From Dicyema japonicum (taxonomy: Eukaryota > Dicyemida > Rhombozoa > Dicyemidae), in NCBI GenBank assembly GCA_011109175.1, contig RDEW01000017.1, positions 1,092,671-1,156,670 on the forward strand: DNA of 64,000 bases, read 5' to 3'. A program made the position numbers and the translations under genes. Numbering within the stretch: the first letter of the stretch is position 1; each line of letters opens with the position of its first letter. Shown in pieces: positions 29,440 to 42,589 of the stretch. Under the pieces are notes generated by a model that was given only the letters and a program-made list of their open reading frames with translations, had not been told where the DNA came from and did no database searches.

Positions 29440-29660
29440 CTTTCCTCTCTGGTCGCCTTAAGCTACTTATCAATACCCATCAAACGACGTTCCTCAAGGT
29501 TAGGCCTTGTTTAATCTTCAACTAGCGACCTTACCAACAAACCAGGATACAATTCTTCATCCTTATGGCGATATCATAAATCCCTCTCGCTGTCGCGACG
29601 TAACCGTCGAAACTATGATACTGTTAGAACATATTGACAAACTTATTATTGGATGGACCA
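29440..29660 (+). mobile_element. Small RT remnant
   Basis: Plus-strand frames give SNDVPQG then ALFNLQLATLPTN, followed by PYGDIINPSR in place of a YADD box. Very short and decayed. Confidence 0.4.
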
Positions 29661-29671
29661 AATACATATGA

Positions 29672-30216
29672 CTGAGTACTTTAGTGAGATATTAGGTAAT
29701 AGTTTAATATATGATGTAGTTATCTGCAAAAATAATAAAATATAATGTTATCAAAATATGGAGGATATTCAAATTACTATTTTGTGATATTTTTGTTACT
29801 AGTTTTTGTCCTTTTTTTAAATATAATTTTAAAATTACACAGGTTTAAAACATAAGCGGGAAATTTCTTCGTTTTCTCATGAAGCTGCATGTCTCGCCAC
29901 AATAACGAGGTTGTCAGTAGAGACGAAAGGATAGAGTTTGGAGAATTCGAGTGGGAAGGTCGTAAGGAACATATTGAAAGATGCTGAAGATAATGGAGAT
30001 CCTCGTGGGACTCCGTTTGAGAGGTATCGTGATTTTTGACTTTTGATTATTTAACATCACTTTTTCTATGAGGATACGGTTTATGTGCTATAATCTGTCG
30101 CAGTCCAATGGTCCGCTTGGTTGATTCTATTAAGTTTTAAATTCATTAATTATTTCTTATTGAACCTTCAAATTTGACTCTTCAATCTAGTCATTTCCTC
30201 TAAAAGTATTGTCTTC
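29672..30216. repeat. Duplicated segment, copy 1 (gene 3' end plus RT remnant)
   Basis: Nearly identical over about 545 bp to 33575-34118, with only scattered substitutions and one-base indels. The first part repeats the last exons of the unassigned gene ending at 33690 (AEYFSEIL...MEDIQITIL). The second part, read on the minus strand, is an RT remnant with SNGVPRGSPLSSASFNMFLT and LVIVARH. This copy lacks the upstream exons and so is a partial pseudogene. Confidence 0.9.
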
Positions 30217-30319
30217 ATCCCTCCTAACGAGCAGTCACCAATAACGCTTTTCACCACAGACCGTCGTCATTCAACTTGGAACCAACTTTATTTATAAACA
30301 ATGCTTTCCTGCATTATTA

Positions 30320-31130
30320 TTATTTAAGCACTTCACGAGAGCCATACTACATAGCCCTGCATGTGCAGCAAAAGAAACAATATTCGATGTCATCCTTTTT
30401 CATGCTCCCCTGTTCCTTGCCAAGGCTATCATAGTGTCAAGGTCGTCGGCGATTTTTAAATTTCTTTTAATATTAACCAGGTCTTTTTGTAAAACTATTG
30501 GCAGTGTTGTTCTAGGTCTTCCACGATAGCGCCTTCTTAACTAACGTAGTATGTTTCCATAGATATGTTCGGTGGGGATGTTAATTCCATCTTCAGCACG
30601 TGTCTGAAGAGCTTCCATCGGGATTCCAGTACTTCTAGACTGATAGGTCTAGTGCTGCATTTCTTATATAAAGAATTTCTCGATATTCTTGTAGGCTAAG
30701 TAGTTCCTGTTATTTTTCTCAGCTGACCTCAGTGGAACGAGTCTAGTCTTTCCATATCGCTGATGAGGTCGCCCAAGTTCCACGTTATATAAAAGTACGG
30801 GTTTTATGAATGAGTCGTATAATAGGATTCTCATTTTCGTGTTGATGCCCCTTTGATTGAGCCATAGATTCTTCAGTCTATATAACGCAGCATTGGCTAG
30901 AGTTTTTCTACGTAGGATATCTTCCATAAGTGAGAACCGAGTTTCTTTACTTATCGCCACTTCTCTTCTAGGGCGATGCTCATCCTTCTTATCTCTGTGA
31001 GTTCTGTTTTCTCTCTGTTCACAGTAAGAAACCATTTCCCTAGTACATCTGGTGCTTTTTCTAATAGGTGTTCCAGGACCTCTGTTTTCAGAAATTAGGT
31101 CTACATCGTCCGCGTAGATCACTTCTTCCG
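30320..31130 (-). mobile_element. LINE C-terminal half with 3' tail (YADD family)
   Basis: Minus strand from 31122: MIYADDVDLISEN, then degraded sequence, ILRRKTLANAALYRLKNLWL, TKMRILLYDSFIKPVLLYNV, a frame change, CSTRPISLEVLESRWKLFRH, and GRPRTTLPIVLQKDL-type sequence at about 30525. The 3' end (30365-30310) carries the tail GGCTATGTAGTATGGCTCTC, shared with the SINEs here. Related copies: 44520-44740, 49460-50275, 51270-53300. Dead by frame shifts. Confidence 0.85.
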
Positions 31131-31214
31131 TCTTTCCTTAGTATAACGGTCTAAGTTCCCTCATAGCGGCTTCCAAATAAATTGTGAATAGTAGGGGAGA
31201 AAGGAGTCTCCTTC

Positions 31215-31900
31215 ATGTGGTTAAAAACCCAAAAATTCTTTGTGTGATATTTGATATTTCCTTATCATTTTCAAGACATGTCCACATGTATCTCAAAAGC
31301 TAAACTTATTCCGAGCCGATGATGTACGTCATCTGCCCAGAGTAAAGATAGCTTGAAGATTATCTACAACTTTATTTGAACGAATCTCGCTCGCCATCCT
31401 GAGAGGGAATATCCACGCAGTCAAGGAGGCCGCTATATACCATTTGTTCACTTTTTTGCCATTAATAAATATTTGATTCATCAGAACAACGGCGAACTGT
31501 GCTGTTTCTGCCTGGCATCTTGTTTATTAATAGCAAACGTCGAAAAATGATTCAAAACTCTGATCTAAGAATAATTACCGACTGTCTAAAAACCACACAA
31601 CTGACCACCTACACTGGGAATCAAACATTCTCCCAATCAGGGACCATTTCGTGATCCTCCGTCTACAATTCCTCGAGTGAAGGAAGAATCTGCCAATTAG
31701 CGTTTGGTATTTTCTTCATCTACACTGAAGCCGATCCTGTGTCTTCGGAGATCTCAGAAGGACGGTGCTTTTGAAATATCCGTACATATGGAGTCAGACT
31801 GTTCCCTTTATTCTATTGTATCGCAGTAAGTCAATTTTGTCTCATCGGACGCTACCAGAATCCGACAGGTGAATTTGGTTCTGTGCAGAACTCGGAGGCG
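31215..31900 (+). mobile_element. Reverse transcriptase C-terminal fragment of a third LINE lineage
   Basis: Plus strand frames read NPKILCVIFDISLSFSRHVH (the PKxLGVxFD block) at about 31227, then LRIITDCLKTTQLTTYTGNQ (31560-31620), and LPIRDHFVILRLQFLE. The RxxTGCLKTTP..HLH..xxxLPIRDHxxxxxxQFL order is the classic C-terminus of L2/jockey-like elements. Orientation is opposite to the element at 30320-31130. Confidence 0.75.
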
Positions 31901-32545
31901 GACCCCGACAATAGAAGAGGACCGTATTCTAGTCGTCTTGGTCTCTTAACATTTACTATTATTATTTTTATGTAATATTGAATGATTTTCTCATAAAATA
32001 TTAATTCTAATAAAAATATAATTTTATTTATATTTTCTGGATAACCTAAAAAGCAAATAAAATTTAAAACTAAAAATTCAAATGTTTAACGTACGACAAT
32101 ATTTACACAAACGAACAGGAAAATTTGGAATTATTTGGTAATAAGCTTATAGTAATCAAAGGCTTGCTGCTACAAACTCAAAAAAATCACAAGAAAGGAA
32201 TATTGTAAAACTGATGTCGTAGGAAACTGGTTGAGATCATAATTAACAAAAGTTTCGAGTTATTAGCACACGTGGGAGGATTATATAACAAAGATGTTAG
32301 ACTGTCGCTATATTTGTCAGGAAAACTGTTTATTGGAATTGTTAGAATTCACTATAAACAGATTTCGTGTTGATTGGTATATCATAAAGTAATAATAACA
32401 GAGGATATCATGAATTTGACTAAATCACTCAAACAAAAAAAAAAAAACCTAAGAGGAAGTCTAAATACATGAAGAAATTGTGATATTGACTACGTATTTG
32501 AAAATATGACATTATAGTATTATTTTATTTAATATTTAGTCAATT
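31901..32545. other. AT-rich spacer
   Basis: No clear gene. A possible first exon of the next gene, MNLTKSLKQKKK followed by a basic stretch, begins at ATG 32410, in a region with an A13 run that could hide a frame break. Confidence 0.35.
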
Positions 32546-33690
32546 TCAGGTTATTCGCCATTTAAAGTATTTTAGGAGTTTTGCTGTTGATCCTCGCTTA
32601 ATATCACTACCAGAAGAGTGGACTAGAACTGAATCCGTCATTGAGGATTTGTTCCTTCCTGTTGATGAAAATGATTTTCAAGAATATTATAATCTATTAC
32701 TCTCCCCGTCAATTCGAGCGGAACAGTCGAATTCACTGAAGCGACACAGGTTGTACTGTTTACTTAAACAAGTGACACTTTTTTGGATCTTTCCGCCAGC
32801 AAAAGGATCCTTTCCAATCAAGATATTGAGCCTTTACAGTCTCCAAAAATATTAAATATTTATAATTTTAATATTTTAAGTATTCCTTATTTATATTCAT
32901 AATCATTCAACCGTTACATTGTTATCATCAAGTGTATAGTCAATTGTTGTAAAAGTACTTATTTTAGATTGGGGTTTCGAGGGCAAAGAGGTTACTAAGG
33001 GATAATGGCACAAATTATAGTCTCCGCAAAATAAGAGAAAATAGTGAAACTGGAGATAGGACATTATCACCGTTTGTGTTAGCAGGCACAGTCCCCAACA
33101 TAAGCCACCAACTGAACTCTTTAGTTAACAAATATGGTACAATTATATATATTATGAGAATTATTGAATGATATGTGCAGACTAAAATATAATACATTTG
33201 TGAGAAAATCAAATATAAACGAATTAATGGACAGTAAAACGACTGTCTTTCGTAGCATTGAAATGATGAGGCATCAAAGTGACAATGAGGAGGGAATCGG
33301 GGGATACCAAATGAGCATTCCAGAAAGAAATTCCCAGGAAATGCTGTTTTTGTTAATAAAATAATTTAAAGTAACATATCAGTGAGTGAAAAAACGAGCG
33401 AATATGGACCACAGTTACCTATTCTTCCGGACATTTCTCAATCATCAAAAATTTCGAGGAAGATCTCAATTAACGAAAGAGTTCTTTCAAAATGCAAGGA
33501 ATGCATGTCTTCACAGAAAAGGACAACATTCTCATCGATTTGTCCCCCAACTATGTATTCTAGAAGTCGTGCTGCTGAGTACTTTAGTGAGATATTAGGT
33601 AATAGTTTAATATATAAAGTAGTTCTCTGCAAAAATAATAAAATACAATGTTATCAAAATATGGAGGATATTCAAATTACTATTTTGTGA
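32546..33690 (+). CDS. Unassigned multi-exon protein with kleisin-like C-terminus
   Basis: Exon blocks in order: FAVDPRLISLPEEWTRTESV through LKRHRLYCLLKQ (32590-32770); LRKIRENSETGDRTLSPFVL and AGTVPNISHQLNSLVNKY (33020-33133); a 22-nt intron; then ELLNDMCRLKYNTFVRKSN to SIPERNSQEML; a 26-nt intron; then YGPQLPILPDISQSSKISRK, FSSICPPTMYSRSRAAEYFS; a 21-nt intron at about 33600-33620; then VVLCKNNKIQCYQ and a terminal DIQITIL with TGA at 33690. The end (AxxxFxxIL...I.x.Q...DIxI) resembles the C-terminal winged helix of kleisins such as Rad21/Rec8 or CAP-H. This is a weak, inferred similarity. The start is uncertain and may lie at 32410. Confidence 0.45.
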
Positions 33691-34118
33691 TATTTTTGTT
33701 ACTAGTTTTTGTCCTTTTTTTAATATAATTTTAAAATTACACAGGTTTAAAACATAAGCGGGAAATTTCTTCGTTTTCTCATGAAGCTGCATGTCTCGCC
33801 ACAATAACGAGGTTGTCAGTATGAGACGAAAGGATAGAGTTTGGAGAATTCGAGTGGGAAGGTCGTAAGGAACATATTGAAAGATGCTGAAGATAATGAG
33901 ATCCTCGTGGGACTCCGTTTGAGAGGTATCGTGATTTTTGACTTTTGATTATTTAACATTACTTTTTCTATGAGGATACGGTCTATGTGCTATAATCTGT
34001 CGCAGTCCAATGGTCCGCTTGGCTGATTCTATTAAGTTTTAAATTTATTAATTATTTCTTATTAAACCTTCAAACTTGACTCTTCAATCTAGTCATTTCC
34101 TTATAAAGTATTGTCTTC
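33575..34118. repeat. Duplicated segment, copy 2 (includes the real gene end)
   Basis: Partner of 29672-30216. Positions 33575-33690 are the last coding exons of the upstream gene. Positions 33790-33950 read on the minus strand as an RT remnant (LxNGVPRGSPLSSASFN). Confidence 0.9.
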
Positions 34119-34339
34119 TATTCATTTGATTCAATTTAATGCTGATGGAATTTACAATTTCTGATAGACATAAAGATTTTTCATGACAAATCGACATCCC
34201 CCAACAAAACCATTCGACTAAATTTCTCGAATTGTCCTTTCAAACTATATTCAATCTCCCACTATCCTTTTTGTTTGGAAGTCTTGATTTGCGAATTTTC
34301 TTGTAGAAAAATAGTCCAAAACTTAATTCTCTTTATGTC

Positions 34340-34640
34340 TCGTTTTTGCTATTCCCTCAACGATGTTCCTCAGAGATCTGTCCTCTCTTAATTTTCAATT
34401 TCCACCTAAGAGTCACATGGCAACAACTCATACAACTTTAACGATCTCAGCATTGAATCCAAAGGTGTCAGAATCGATCGGAAATAATAAAAGCGGACTT
34501 CTCTCCAAGCAAAGCATTGGTTAAATCTGTGACAGAAATCCTAACTGGGACTAACATATTTTGAAATCTAAGTCTCTCACAAGTCACTTTCAAACAGAAA
34601 CTGATTCTAAGGACGAATCGACCAGAGATACTGGTTCTGT
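34340..34640 (+). mobile_element. Short RT remnant
   Basis: Frames give NDVPQRSVLS then FNFHLRVTWQQL, the GVPQGSVLSP..FN block, followed by degraded sequence. Another small piece of the LINE graveyard between 28 and 34.6 kb. Confidence 0.4.
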
Positions 34641-35133
34641 ATGATCCAAGTGTAAAAACACTAAGAAACCCTGCCGAGAAAGTATAAATTGTAGCATTTC
34701 ATTGTGAGCGCCTGTTCAGTGTGAAAGGAAAAAAGTCGAACCATAAGTCTGAGCAGAATAATACATAAAATTTCTGAGCAGGAACAATGGAGTTTAAAGA
34801 AGTCACTCTCAGTGAGCCGATAATATTAGTTCGTGGTTACATTGTTCAGTTGAATGTACAGAAAAACAGCAATGCTGCTAAATGGAAAGTACATGGAAAA
34901 GATCATTGGCACTTATTCTAAAAGAAAATAAACGAGTCGATGAGATTGAAAACTTATTCCTTGTATTTTTATTAAACAGCTTACAAGTCTAAGTAACTTC
35001 AGAACGATAACTATATTTCCGTAAATCACTGTACTCAATTTGACGCCTAACATATATTTACATTTATTTAAAAAATCAATACGAACAGAACAAAATTATG
35101 TAATTTTTTTATAATATAAATATATAATCAAGA
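34641..35133. other. Spacer downstream of SPCA gene
   Basis: AT-rich. A 44-codon frame at about 34788-34921 (MEFKEVTLSEPIILVRGYIV...) is open but unrecognised and may be chance. Confidence 0.35.
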
Positions 35134-38100
35134 TTATGTCTTAAATATCAGTTTCCTTTTCAAAAAGTATTTCTTAATTTCAAAAAATATGAAAATACTG
35201 GAAGAAATGGCTAGAATTTCAAGAAAATCTAATTTTAAAATATAATAAACCCCTAGTAGAGAGAGCCTCCGTTTGAAATACCTTCTGTAAAGGTCGGAAA
35301 TAGACAACCATTAATTGACCAATTATGGAAAGTGTAACAGCGACCACAAAGGATTTGTTTGAGAAGAAACCAATAGAAAAAATAGATTTATCCTAAGAAT
35401 TACGACAATTATAACATTTGATCGGCAACTCAGAGCATTAAACATGTCAAACAGAACAAAACAGGTGAACGCCTGAGTAGAATAGTGAGAGGGACTATTC
35501 AAATGTTCTTTCATCTAAAAATAAATAAAAAACCAACCTCCCTATAAAATAGACTAAATACACCAATCGTAATTATTGTGGCCGCAAGGATAATGTCCAC
35601 AATCAGTTTTCGACTTATTATGGGCTCAGTTGCTATACGAGGGGGACGACTCATCACGTCAGAGTCACAGGGTTCAACTCCCACACTGCAAGATGTTAAA
35701 TTAGCTAACCTCTGTGCAGGAGGACCGTCCATAATTATATTAATCCACAGAATTTGCATAGCATTTAGGGGGTTAGGAAGATTCATCAAAGTGGCAAGTC
35801 CAGTTATGGACAATGCGGCCAGACTTCTACAAATAACAACCAGACTCACGTGCTAAGCTGAAATTTTACAAAATTTCTAATATTAAAGATAATACTTCGT
35901 CCTTCACCAATGGCCTTCCTACAAAAAGTAACCATATTATCCACTCAATAGCACTGAATTCGTCCTTCGCCAGAATTACATCTGCGACTTCTCTACACGT
36001 GTCAGTCCCTGTGATTCCCATTGCGACTCCAACGTCAGCACATTTCAGAGCAGCAGCATCGTTTACTCCGTCTCCACTCATCATAACAACATTTCTGACA
36101 GCCTGGAGTCCCTAAAATAGTAAATAAAGATTAACTTTCACAATAACCAATTTATGTCTTGGAGAAGTCCTGTAAAAGACAGTAGAACGGTAAAGGACTT
36201 CCGAGAGATAAGTTCCTTCCATCAAGTCAATTTCCTCTCCAGAGACACATGTGTCATTAGGAAGTCGAATATTCAGTTTGCCGGCTGGAAATCATAATTT
36301 TATAAAATACCAATATTCAAAGCAGTTTCCTTAGAATCCCCAGTAATCATTTTAATTATAATTCCCGCCTTTTGCATGATTTCTATTGAATTCGCGATTC
36401 CCTCTCTAGGTGGGTCCATGATGCCTAGTATTCCCAGATATGTCATCTCTGCAGTTGAAATCCCACGAGCTACAGCAATGACTAAAGATTAATAATTTCA
36501 TTACCTCTTAAACCTCTGGAAGCAAGATTTCTGGCATCCTCAGACATTCGAGCCCGAATTTGTGGAGTAATGGTCTGGACACGATCAGAATCAAAGTAAA
36601 AATAGCAACTTTCAATAATTCGTTCATATGCTCCCTTCATGAAGTACATATAATCGTTCTAAGCCAGTAAAATACAAAAATCACATTGTATTTGCATAAA
36701 ACGGTCATAGTCTTTGAGTCTGAAGAAAAGGGCCATTCTTGTAGTCTCTGACAACTGGAAAAGCGTGGATCAGTCATTCGAAACTTAAAAATATGTAAAA
36801 ATTCACTTTCTGAACACATTTTACAATCGCCAGTTCAGTCGGTTGTCCATTCGGTACCTGGGACATAGAATTTGTCAAGGAAGGAATAACTGCGTTGCAG
36901 CACAAACAGGCCGCTTCCAACAGATATGAAACAGATATAGCCGAGCCGTTAAAACTGTGAGTCCATAATGTTTTATTTCTCCGTCATCACAGTAGCCTAC
37001 TCCACTGACAGTGAAATGCTCTCCGTCGGACGTGAAAATATTAGTGACCGTCATTTCGTTTTTTGTTAAAGTTCCAGTTTTATCACAACAGCATACATTG
37101 ACACAACCTGCCTTTAACACGCAAAATTAAACCCAAAGTATCAACAGTGGACATTTTCTTCACAATACAACATAGACGAGCTATTCGAATAATAGCAATG
37201 GCCAGGGTCACAGTAACAACGATTGGAAGTCCCTCGGGAATAGACGCTACCGCCAAACTTACGGCAGTAGTGAATACACGCAATAGTTCCTTCCCTTGAA
37301 GCAGTGCAGTGGCCATTATAAGTCCAATTATGATGAAAGAGAATATTGTAAGATGTTTCCCCAAAACATACATGTTGTTTTGAAGTGGGCTCTTGGGAGG
37401 CTGACGGGTAAATAGAATATAAACCTCTTCGGAGCGCATCAGTTCAAAGACCTCACCAAATTGTGTATTTAAAGCAATAGAGATAACAACTCCCTGAATT
37501 TGAATTTTATAACTACTTTTCCATGACCAGCCACGATATGTGTTCCCATGTAAACGATATTTGGATTAGAATTAGATTTTTCTGAAATTGGAGTAAATTC
37601 AGAAATTTTTTGTTTAGGTTCACTCTCTCCACTGAAACCAGATTCGTCAGTGTACAATCCCATGGCCTTGGTTGAGAAAAACAGAAAACTTCAAAAAGTC
37701 GAATATCTGCTGGCACTCTGTCCCCGACTTCCAGTATAATGATATCACCTGGCACCAAATCCTTGGCTTCAACGAAATCTATGTTTCCTTCCCGGAGACT
37801 AATAGTTAGTACAATAAGGAACCATCTACAAGTCATAGGAACCAATTTCTTAAGCAAGTTAAGAGATTTTTCTGATCGATATTCCTTAAATTAAAAAAAT
37901 AAAATGAAACTTGAATGAATGAAACTGACACGACTATTGTTATGGCCACAGCTATACTGATTCCGTCGTCGTAGTGTCCCATAGCAAAACTAATTAATGA
38001 TGAAATAAGCAGTAAAGTAATCATTGGATCAGTGAACTTTGATATATTGGAATAATTTACATGTTGGATGTATTTTACAAATAAATTTGGTTCCAGTTTG

Positions 38101-38246
38101 TCTTTGAATTCGTTTGATCCAGATCTAAGTCTTATTGATTCCACTTCAGAATTCGACAGGCCTTTTGACAAGTCATAGTTAAAATAATCCCGAATGTTTT
38201 CAATAGACAAATGACTTATTTCCTCACCTTTCATTTTATTTCTCAA
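35134..38246 (-). CDS. ATP2C1: Secretory-pathway Ca2+/Mn2+-ATPase (SPCA, PMR1 family)
   Basis: A P2A-type pump that loads Ca2+ and Mn2+ into the Golgi. From 38246: short N-terminus, M1-M2 with [20 protein letters not shown], then [36 protein letters not shown], and M3-M4 with [20 protein letters not shown]. The phosphorylation motif [16 protein letters not shown] is at about 37090-37040. The hinge reads [20 protein letters not shown] (36083-36020), and M5-M6 has [20 protein letters not shown] with PPAQ, a signature of SPCA over [23 protein letters not shown] covers M8, and the end [19 protein letters not shown] precedes a last exon ending IFKT at 35134. Mini-introns such as 37882-37907 (26 nt) separate exons. 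A second ATG at 38234 could be the true start. The N-terminus lacks the extension seen in vertebrate SPCA1. Confidence 0.95.
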
Positions 38247-38479
38247 TAAGAGTATACGTGTACTTATTTTTAAATCTAAATATAATTATTAATATATTTT
38301 TAATTTTTAAAAAATTAATTAAATGTTATAAATTAGGGTTCCTATTTAGATAGCGACCCAATGTGGAGGCCTACTTAATATTATAAAGACGGTTTATTTT
38401 TCACAGACATTTCAGAGTTTTTGATCCTTGAGAAACGCCGTTTGGTGGGTATCGGTAATGGAGTAGGTTGAGATAATAA

Positions 38480-38710
38480 AGGAAAGATCAAGTCGAAAAG
38501 CAAGCTACCATAATTTCAAACTTGAAGCATCAGAAGGGTCGCGGTTAGACTTCAAAATAGGAATGATTGTAGAGTATAGGTACTGATCCGTGATTAATTG
38601 AGTATTCGATTAAATGGCTGCTGATCCATAATTAATTTAGTTGTCGATTAAATCTGTTAAAGCAAAAAACCCGTTTGGTCCGAGAATTTTTGATGATGTA
38701 TGGAAAGACA
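38480..38710 (+). repeat. Retroelement fragment, inverted copy of 28750-28960
   Basis: Reverse complement aligns to 28750-28960: shared TTTCTATACATCATC, a TCGGACC/AGGACC block, TCACGGATCAGTACCTAT and ACAATCATTCCTATTTTGA. Likely part of the RT finger region of the same LINE family. Confidence 0.6.
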
Positions 38711-39790
38711 AATTTATTGCTAACAAGAAAATAAGGAGATATTTCGAGGATGTAGTATTTTTCAGTACTGCCATTGGACTTGGACACTTCACTTGTTTTC
38801 CTTTTTAGTATGACTTAGCCTGGATATGTAAGCTTGGGACTTTGGTTCTCATCTTGAAAACTTCCATTCTCCTGTTGTTAGGAGTTCATCTTCCTTTTCA
38901 GTTAATTCGCCCATTAGCCTTCATTCTAAGGCCAGTTTGGTGGATGCCCTCCTTTCCCCCCCTAATAGGGATTTGTTTTTATTTTTGGAGAAAAACCAGC
39001 CCTCACATCCGTAGAGTAAATTTGGAAGAATTACTCACAGAAGATATATAGAAATGTCTCAGTTTACGCGTTGCTTTCGTATACATAGTAGAGCCTGCAG
39101 AGCTTCTAATTCTGATATCTTCCATATACACACCGCTACGGTCAATATTCCCAAATAACGTAAAGGATTCACATTTTTCACTTGACCCTCTGATAAGCGA
39201 GATCCACCCGAGACATTTCCGCCGAATTTCACAAAGGACTGTTAAAAAATTTCTTATCCAGTTAAACAGGTATTTAAGAATATCAACCAACACGAGCTGA
39301 ACCAGAAGATCAAACACTGCCTCAGAAATATTTAGACATAACAAGTTAAAATGTATCCTCTATCTATTTAGCAGTAGAAACAGTCTACACACGACCTACT
39401 TGTGCGAAAGCCCAATTGAAACGGAAGCAAGAAATTTTTTTTTCAATATGCCGACACATGCGTTTGAAGATAATCCTCTCAATTATTTTCGAAATAGGCA
39501 TACCTCGCTGATTGGTCTCTTTGACTTTTCTGATTTGGAAACCACCCTCTCTATAAACCTCTTACATAAGGGTGGAATAGGCTTTCATCAAACAATTTTT
39601 GTAGAACATCAAACTTTGCATCGGGTTCTTTTTTGAACATTTATATTGTCCTGGCGAATTTGCCTTGCATTCCTTGATCGCAGTTTTCACTTCAAATATG
39701 GTAACTACTTCCTCCATGATTCTTATGTCATCTTCACAATATTTGATTAAATCCATTGAATCTCTCTTCATGTCATCAGACATTAGGCTT
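38711..39790 (-). mobile_element. Decayed LINE RT finger/palm pieces
   Basis: Minus strand: IFEVKTAIKECKANSPGQ (about 39690) resembles the RT entry block with PGPDG, then FYKNCLMKAYSTLM, and PISKIIERIIFKRMCRHIEK (about 39470-39420). Further on, LFNWIRNFLTVLCEIRRKC (39270-39210) resembles the WxxxFLxxRxxxV block. The frame changes repeatedly. 38740-39060 is unassigned. Confidence 0.5.
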
Positions 39791-41004
39791 ATTAAGTTAA
39801 AACCTGACGGACGAAACTACTCTCTTCCCATGGGAAAGCGGTAGATACTTGTTCTGGACGTCGCCTGCGTGGATAGCCTCTCTCTCCAACCTTGTTATAA
39901 CTTACAAGATTTCTGTAGAAGAAATCAACAGATTCTTCGAGTATAACCTCCAACACCAATCCATACTCCATCACAACAAACAACCACGTTTACGAATTCA
40001 CAAGATATACTACAAACGACTTTTGGATTACGAACTCCACCATATCTGACACAATGTGCAGTCGAGCCAGAATTGATGCAATCATTCTGCGACTAGTAAT
40101 CTCTCCACACACAGTTAGATCATGTTACCCTACACAACAGAGACATCTCGTCTTCTTATAGAGAGACGATATGTGTCCAAAGCGTTGGCAGTTGAAACAC
40201 CTCCGTGGGCCTCTTCTGTACCATTCCCATACGATAGGAAAATATAAAACCCAAAAACGGACAAGAGATGCAGCTTCCGCCCTGGAGCCAAACTAGAACC
40301 TTTGCAACAGGAGATCTCCTATCTCCCTTTTAGAAACGACATATACTCGTGGTAGAGTGAGCCGATTCCTTAACAAATTCATAAAGGTAATTATCATCCC
40401 AAAAAAGTGGGTTCCTCACACAATTTCGGACGGTCTCACTCGGATTTCACTGAAGTAATGGTTCCCATAACCGAAAGGTGAAGTATCATTAACTTGATTG
40501 CAAAAGTTCCTTTTGTCCTCCTCCTTTTTAAATTCAAAGTGGAATATCCCAGAGCCATGTGGCCCAATCTGTTAGATCCCGTAAATTCGATGGAGTATAG
40601 AACGTTATATATTTTGATGGCTTCCAAATTAGATGTTACAGAGATCTGTATAAACATATTTCCGTTGTATTCAGAAGCTGAAGGATCATAAAAGAAATAG
40701 ACCTCGTGGAATTCTCAATATTGACTCAAGCTACATCGTTTTTGTTTCCAAGAATTGTTGCTATAGAACTTCCAGCCTTCGCCATGTCCTCCTATAATTC
40801 GCATGCAAAATCAGCTCCACGTGGCTTCATCGCTACAGCACTACACTTTTTTCTTTCATAGTCTTTTCCTCTTTAATATATTACACTTTAGTATTTTTAC
40901 ACGATACACTTTTTGAGCCATTCACTTCAGCATCGAATACTATTAATCTATTGCATTCGAGTTTAGTGAGTTGTCAACAAGTGGAGTAATTAGGGATTGT
41001 AGAA
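39791..41004 (-). mobile_element. Retroelement ORF1 (gag-like) remnant with CCHC-type knuckle
   Basis: Minus strand at about 40220-40140 reads RGPRRCFNCQRFGHISS, then CKK-like sequence with Cys residues, which matches the zinc knuckle (CxxC....GH) of non-LTR ORF1/gag proteins. Upstream on that strand, 40657-40436 is open (FTGSNRLGHMALGYSTLNLK) and may be the preceding RNA-binding part. 39791-40130 is unassigned. Confidence 0.5.
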
Positions 41005-41275
41005 TAATAATAAAATTATTCAAAAGACCAAGGGTAGAACCAAACTAACTAATCCGTGATCCTGACGCGTTCCAGCGATTCCAAAACTTGTCTCCAGATA
41101 ACGAAATTATCTACCGGTTTAAAGAATAGTTGGATCCTTTTGATGCCGGCCAGGCATTGGGCGTCTCCCTAGTAAGGTGGATCCAATAATTTCATCAGAG
41201 GGAAGGATCATAAATTTTTAACCAACTAGCCTAAAGCACGACACGGCGCCACGCGGAATAATGAAAATATTTAAT
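41005..41275 (+). repeat. Dispersed repeat, copy B
   Basis: Homologous to 28990-29275 in the same orientation, differing by substitutions and small indels. It ends 100 bp upstream of NDUFS7 with GGCGCCACGCGG. Confidence 0.8.
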
Positions 41276-41375
41276 ATTTGCCTGTATAAGAGAGTGAGAC
41301 ATTCTTGTATGAGGGAAAGACAAATTAAATTATTATTAATAAAATATTATATTTGATTTACAATTTTAATTGTTT

Positions 41376-42062
<687 letters not shown>

Positions 42063-42589
42063 TATTCTAACAATTTCACAAAATATTAATTTCATTATTT
42101 TTTTAGTCATAGTTTTTTATTTAGAGAAAATTAGTTGGTTTAACTCCTTTCTTGGTTAAAAATTGTTAATAATCATTCAAGGTTCGGTCTGCTCAACAGC
42201 AATATTCAACTTGCACCTTTCGAGCTTACAAATCCGAACATACTACTTCCTCTTATGTTAATGGTATTGTAAATTCTTTGCGTCGTCTCGATGTGACCAC
42301 CACTTCTGGGGTCCTTCAACAATATTTTTTCCCAGTTGAGGCTTAACAATTGTCTAGACAATTTATCAGAAAAACGATGGACTATGCAGTTCCTGACTGG
42401 AATTTCTGTTTATCAATGACGATTAATAAGAGTTAAACTCTGCCTAAGAACACGTGTCTAAAATCACTTCATAAGTGAGATGTTCGTGTTTACTAATCGC
42501 TCCTCGACTGTTGTCAGCATATGGGTTTAAAGACTATCAGGAAAGAATCACAAAGATCAGCTTCGTCGCTGTGATTTTTCTGACTTCAA
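42063..42589. other. Spacer after NDUFS7
   Basis: No recognised gene. Contains short low-quality frames only. Confidence 0.35.

Noticed and set aside
34788-34921. 44-codon frame starting MEFKEVTLSEP as a small protein gene
   Set aside because: No homology and no supporting splice pattern. Length is compatible with chance.
35578-35856. Plus-strand 92-codon frame opposite the Ca2+ pump
   Set aside because: It lies antisense to the M5-M6 exon of the pump, and the conservation belongs to the minus strand.
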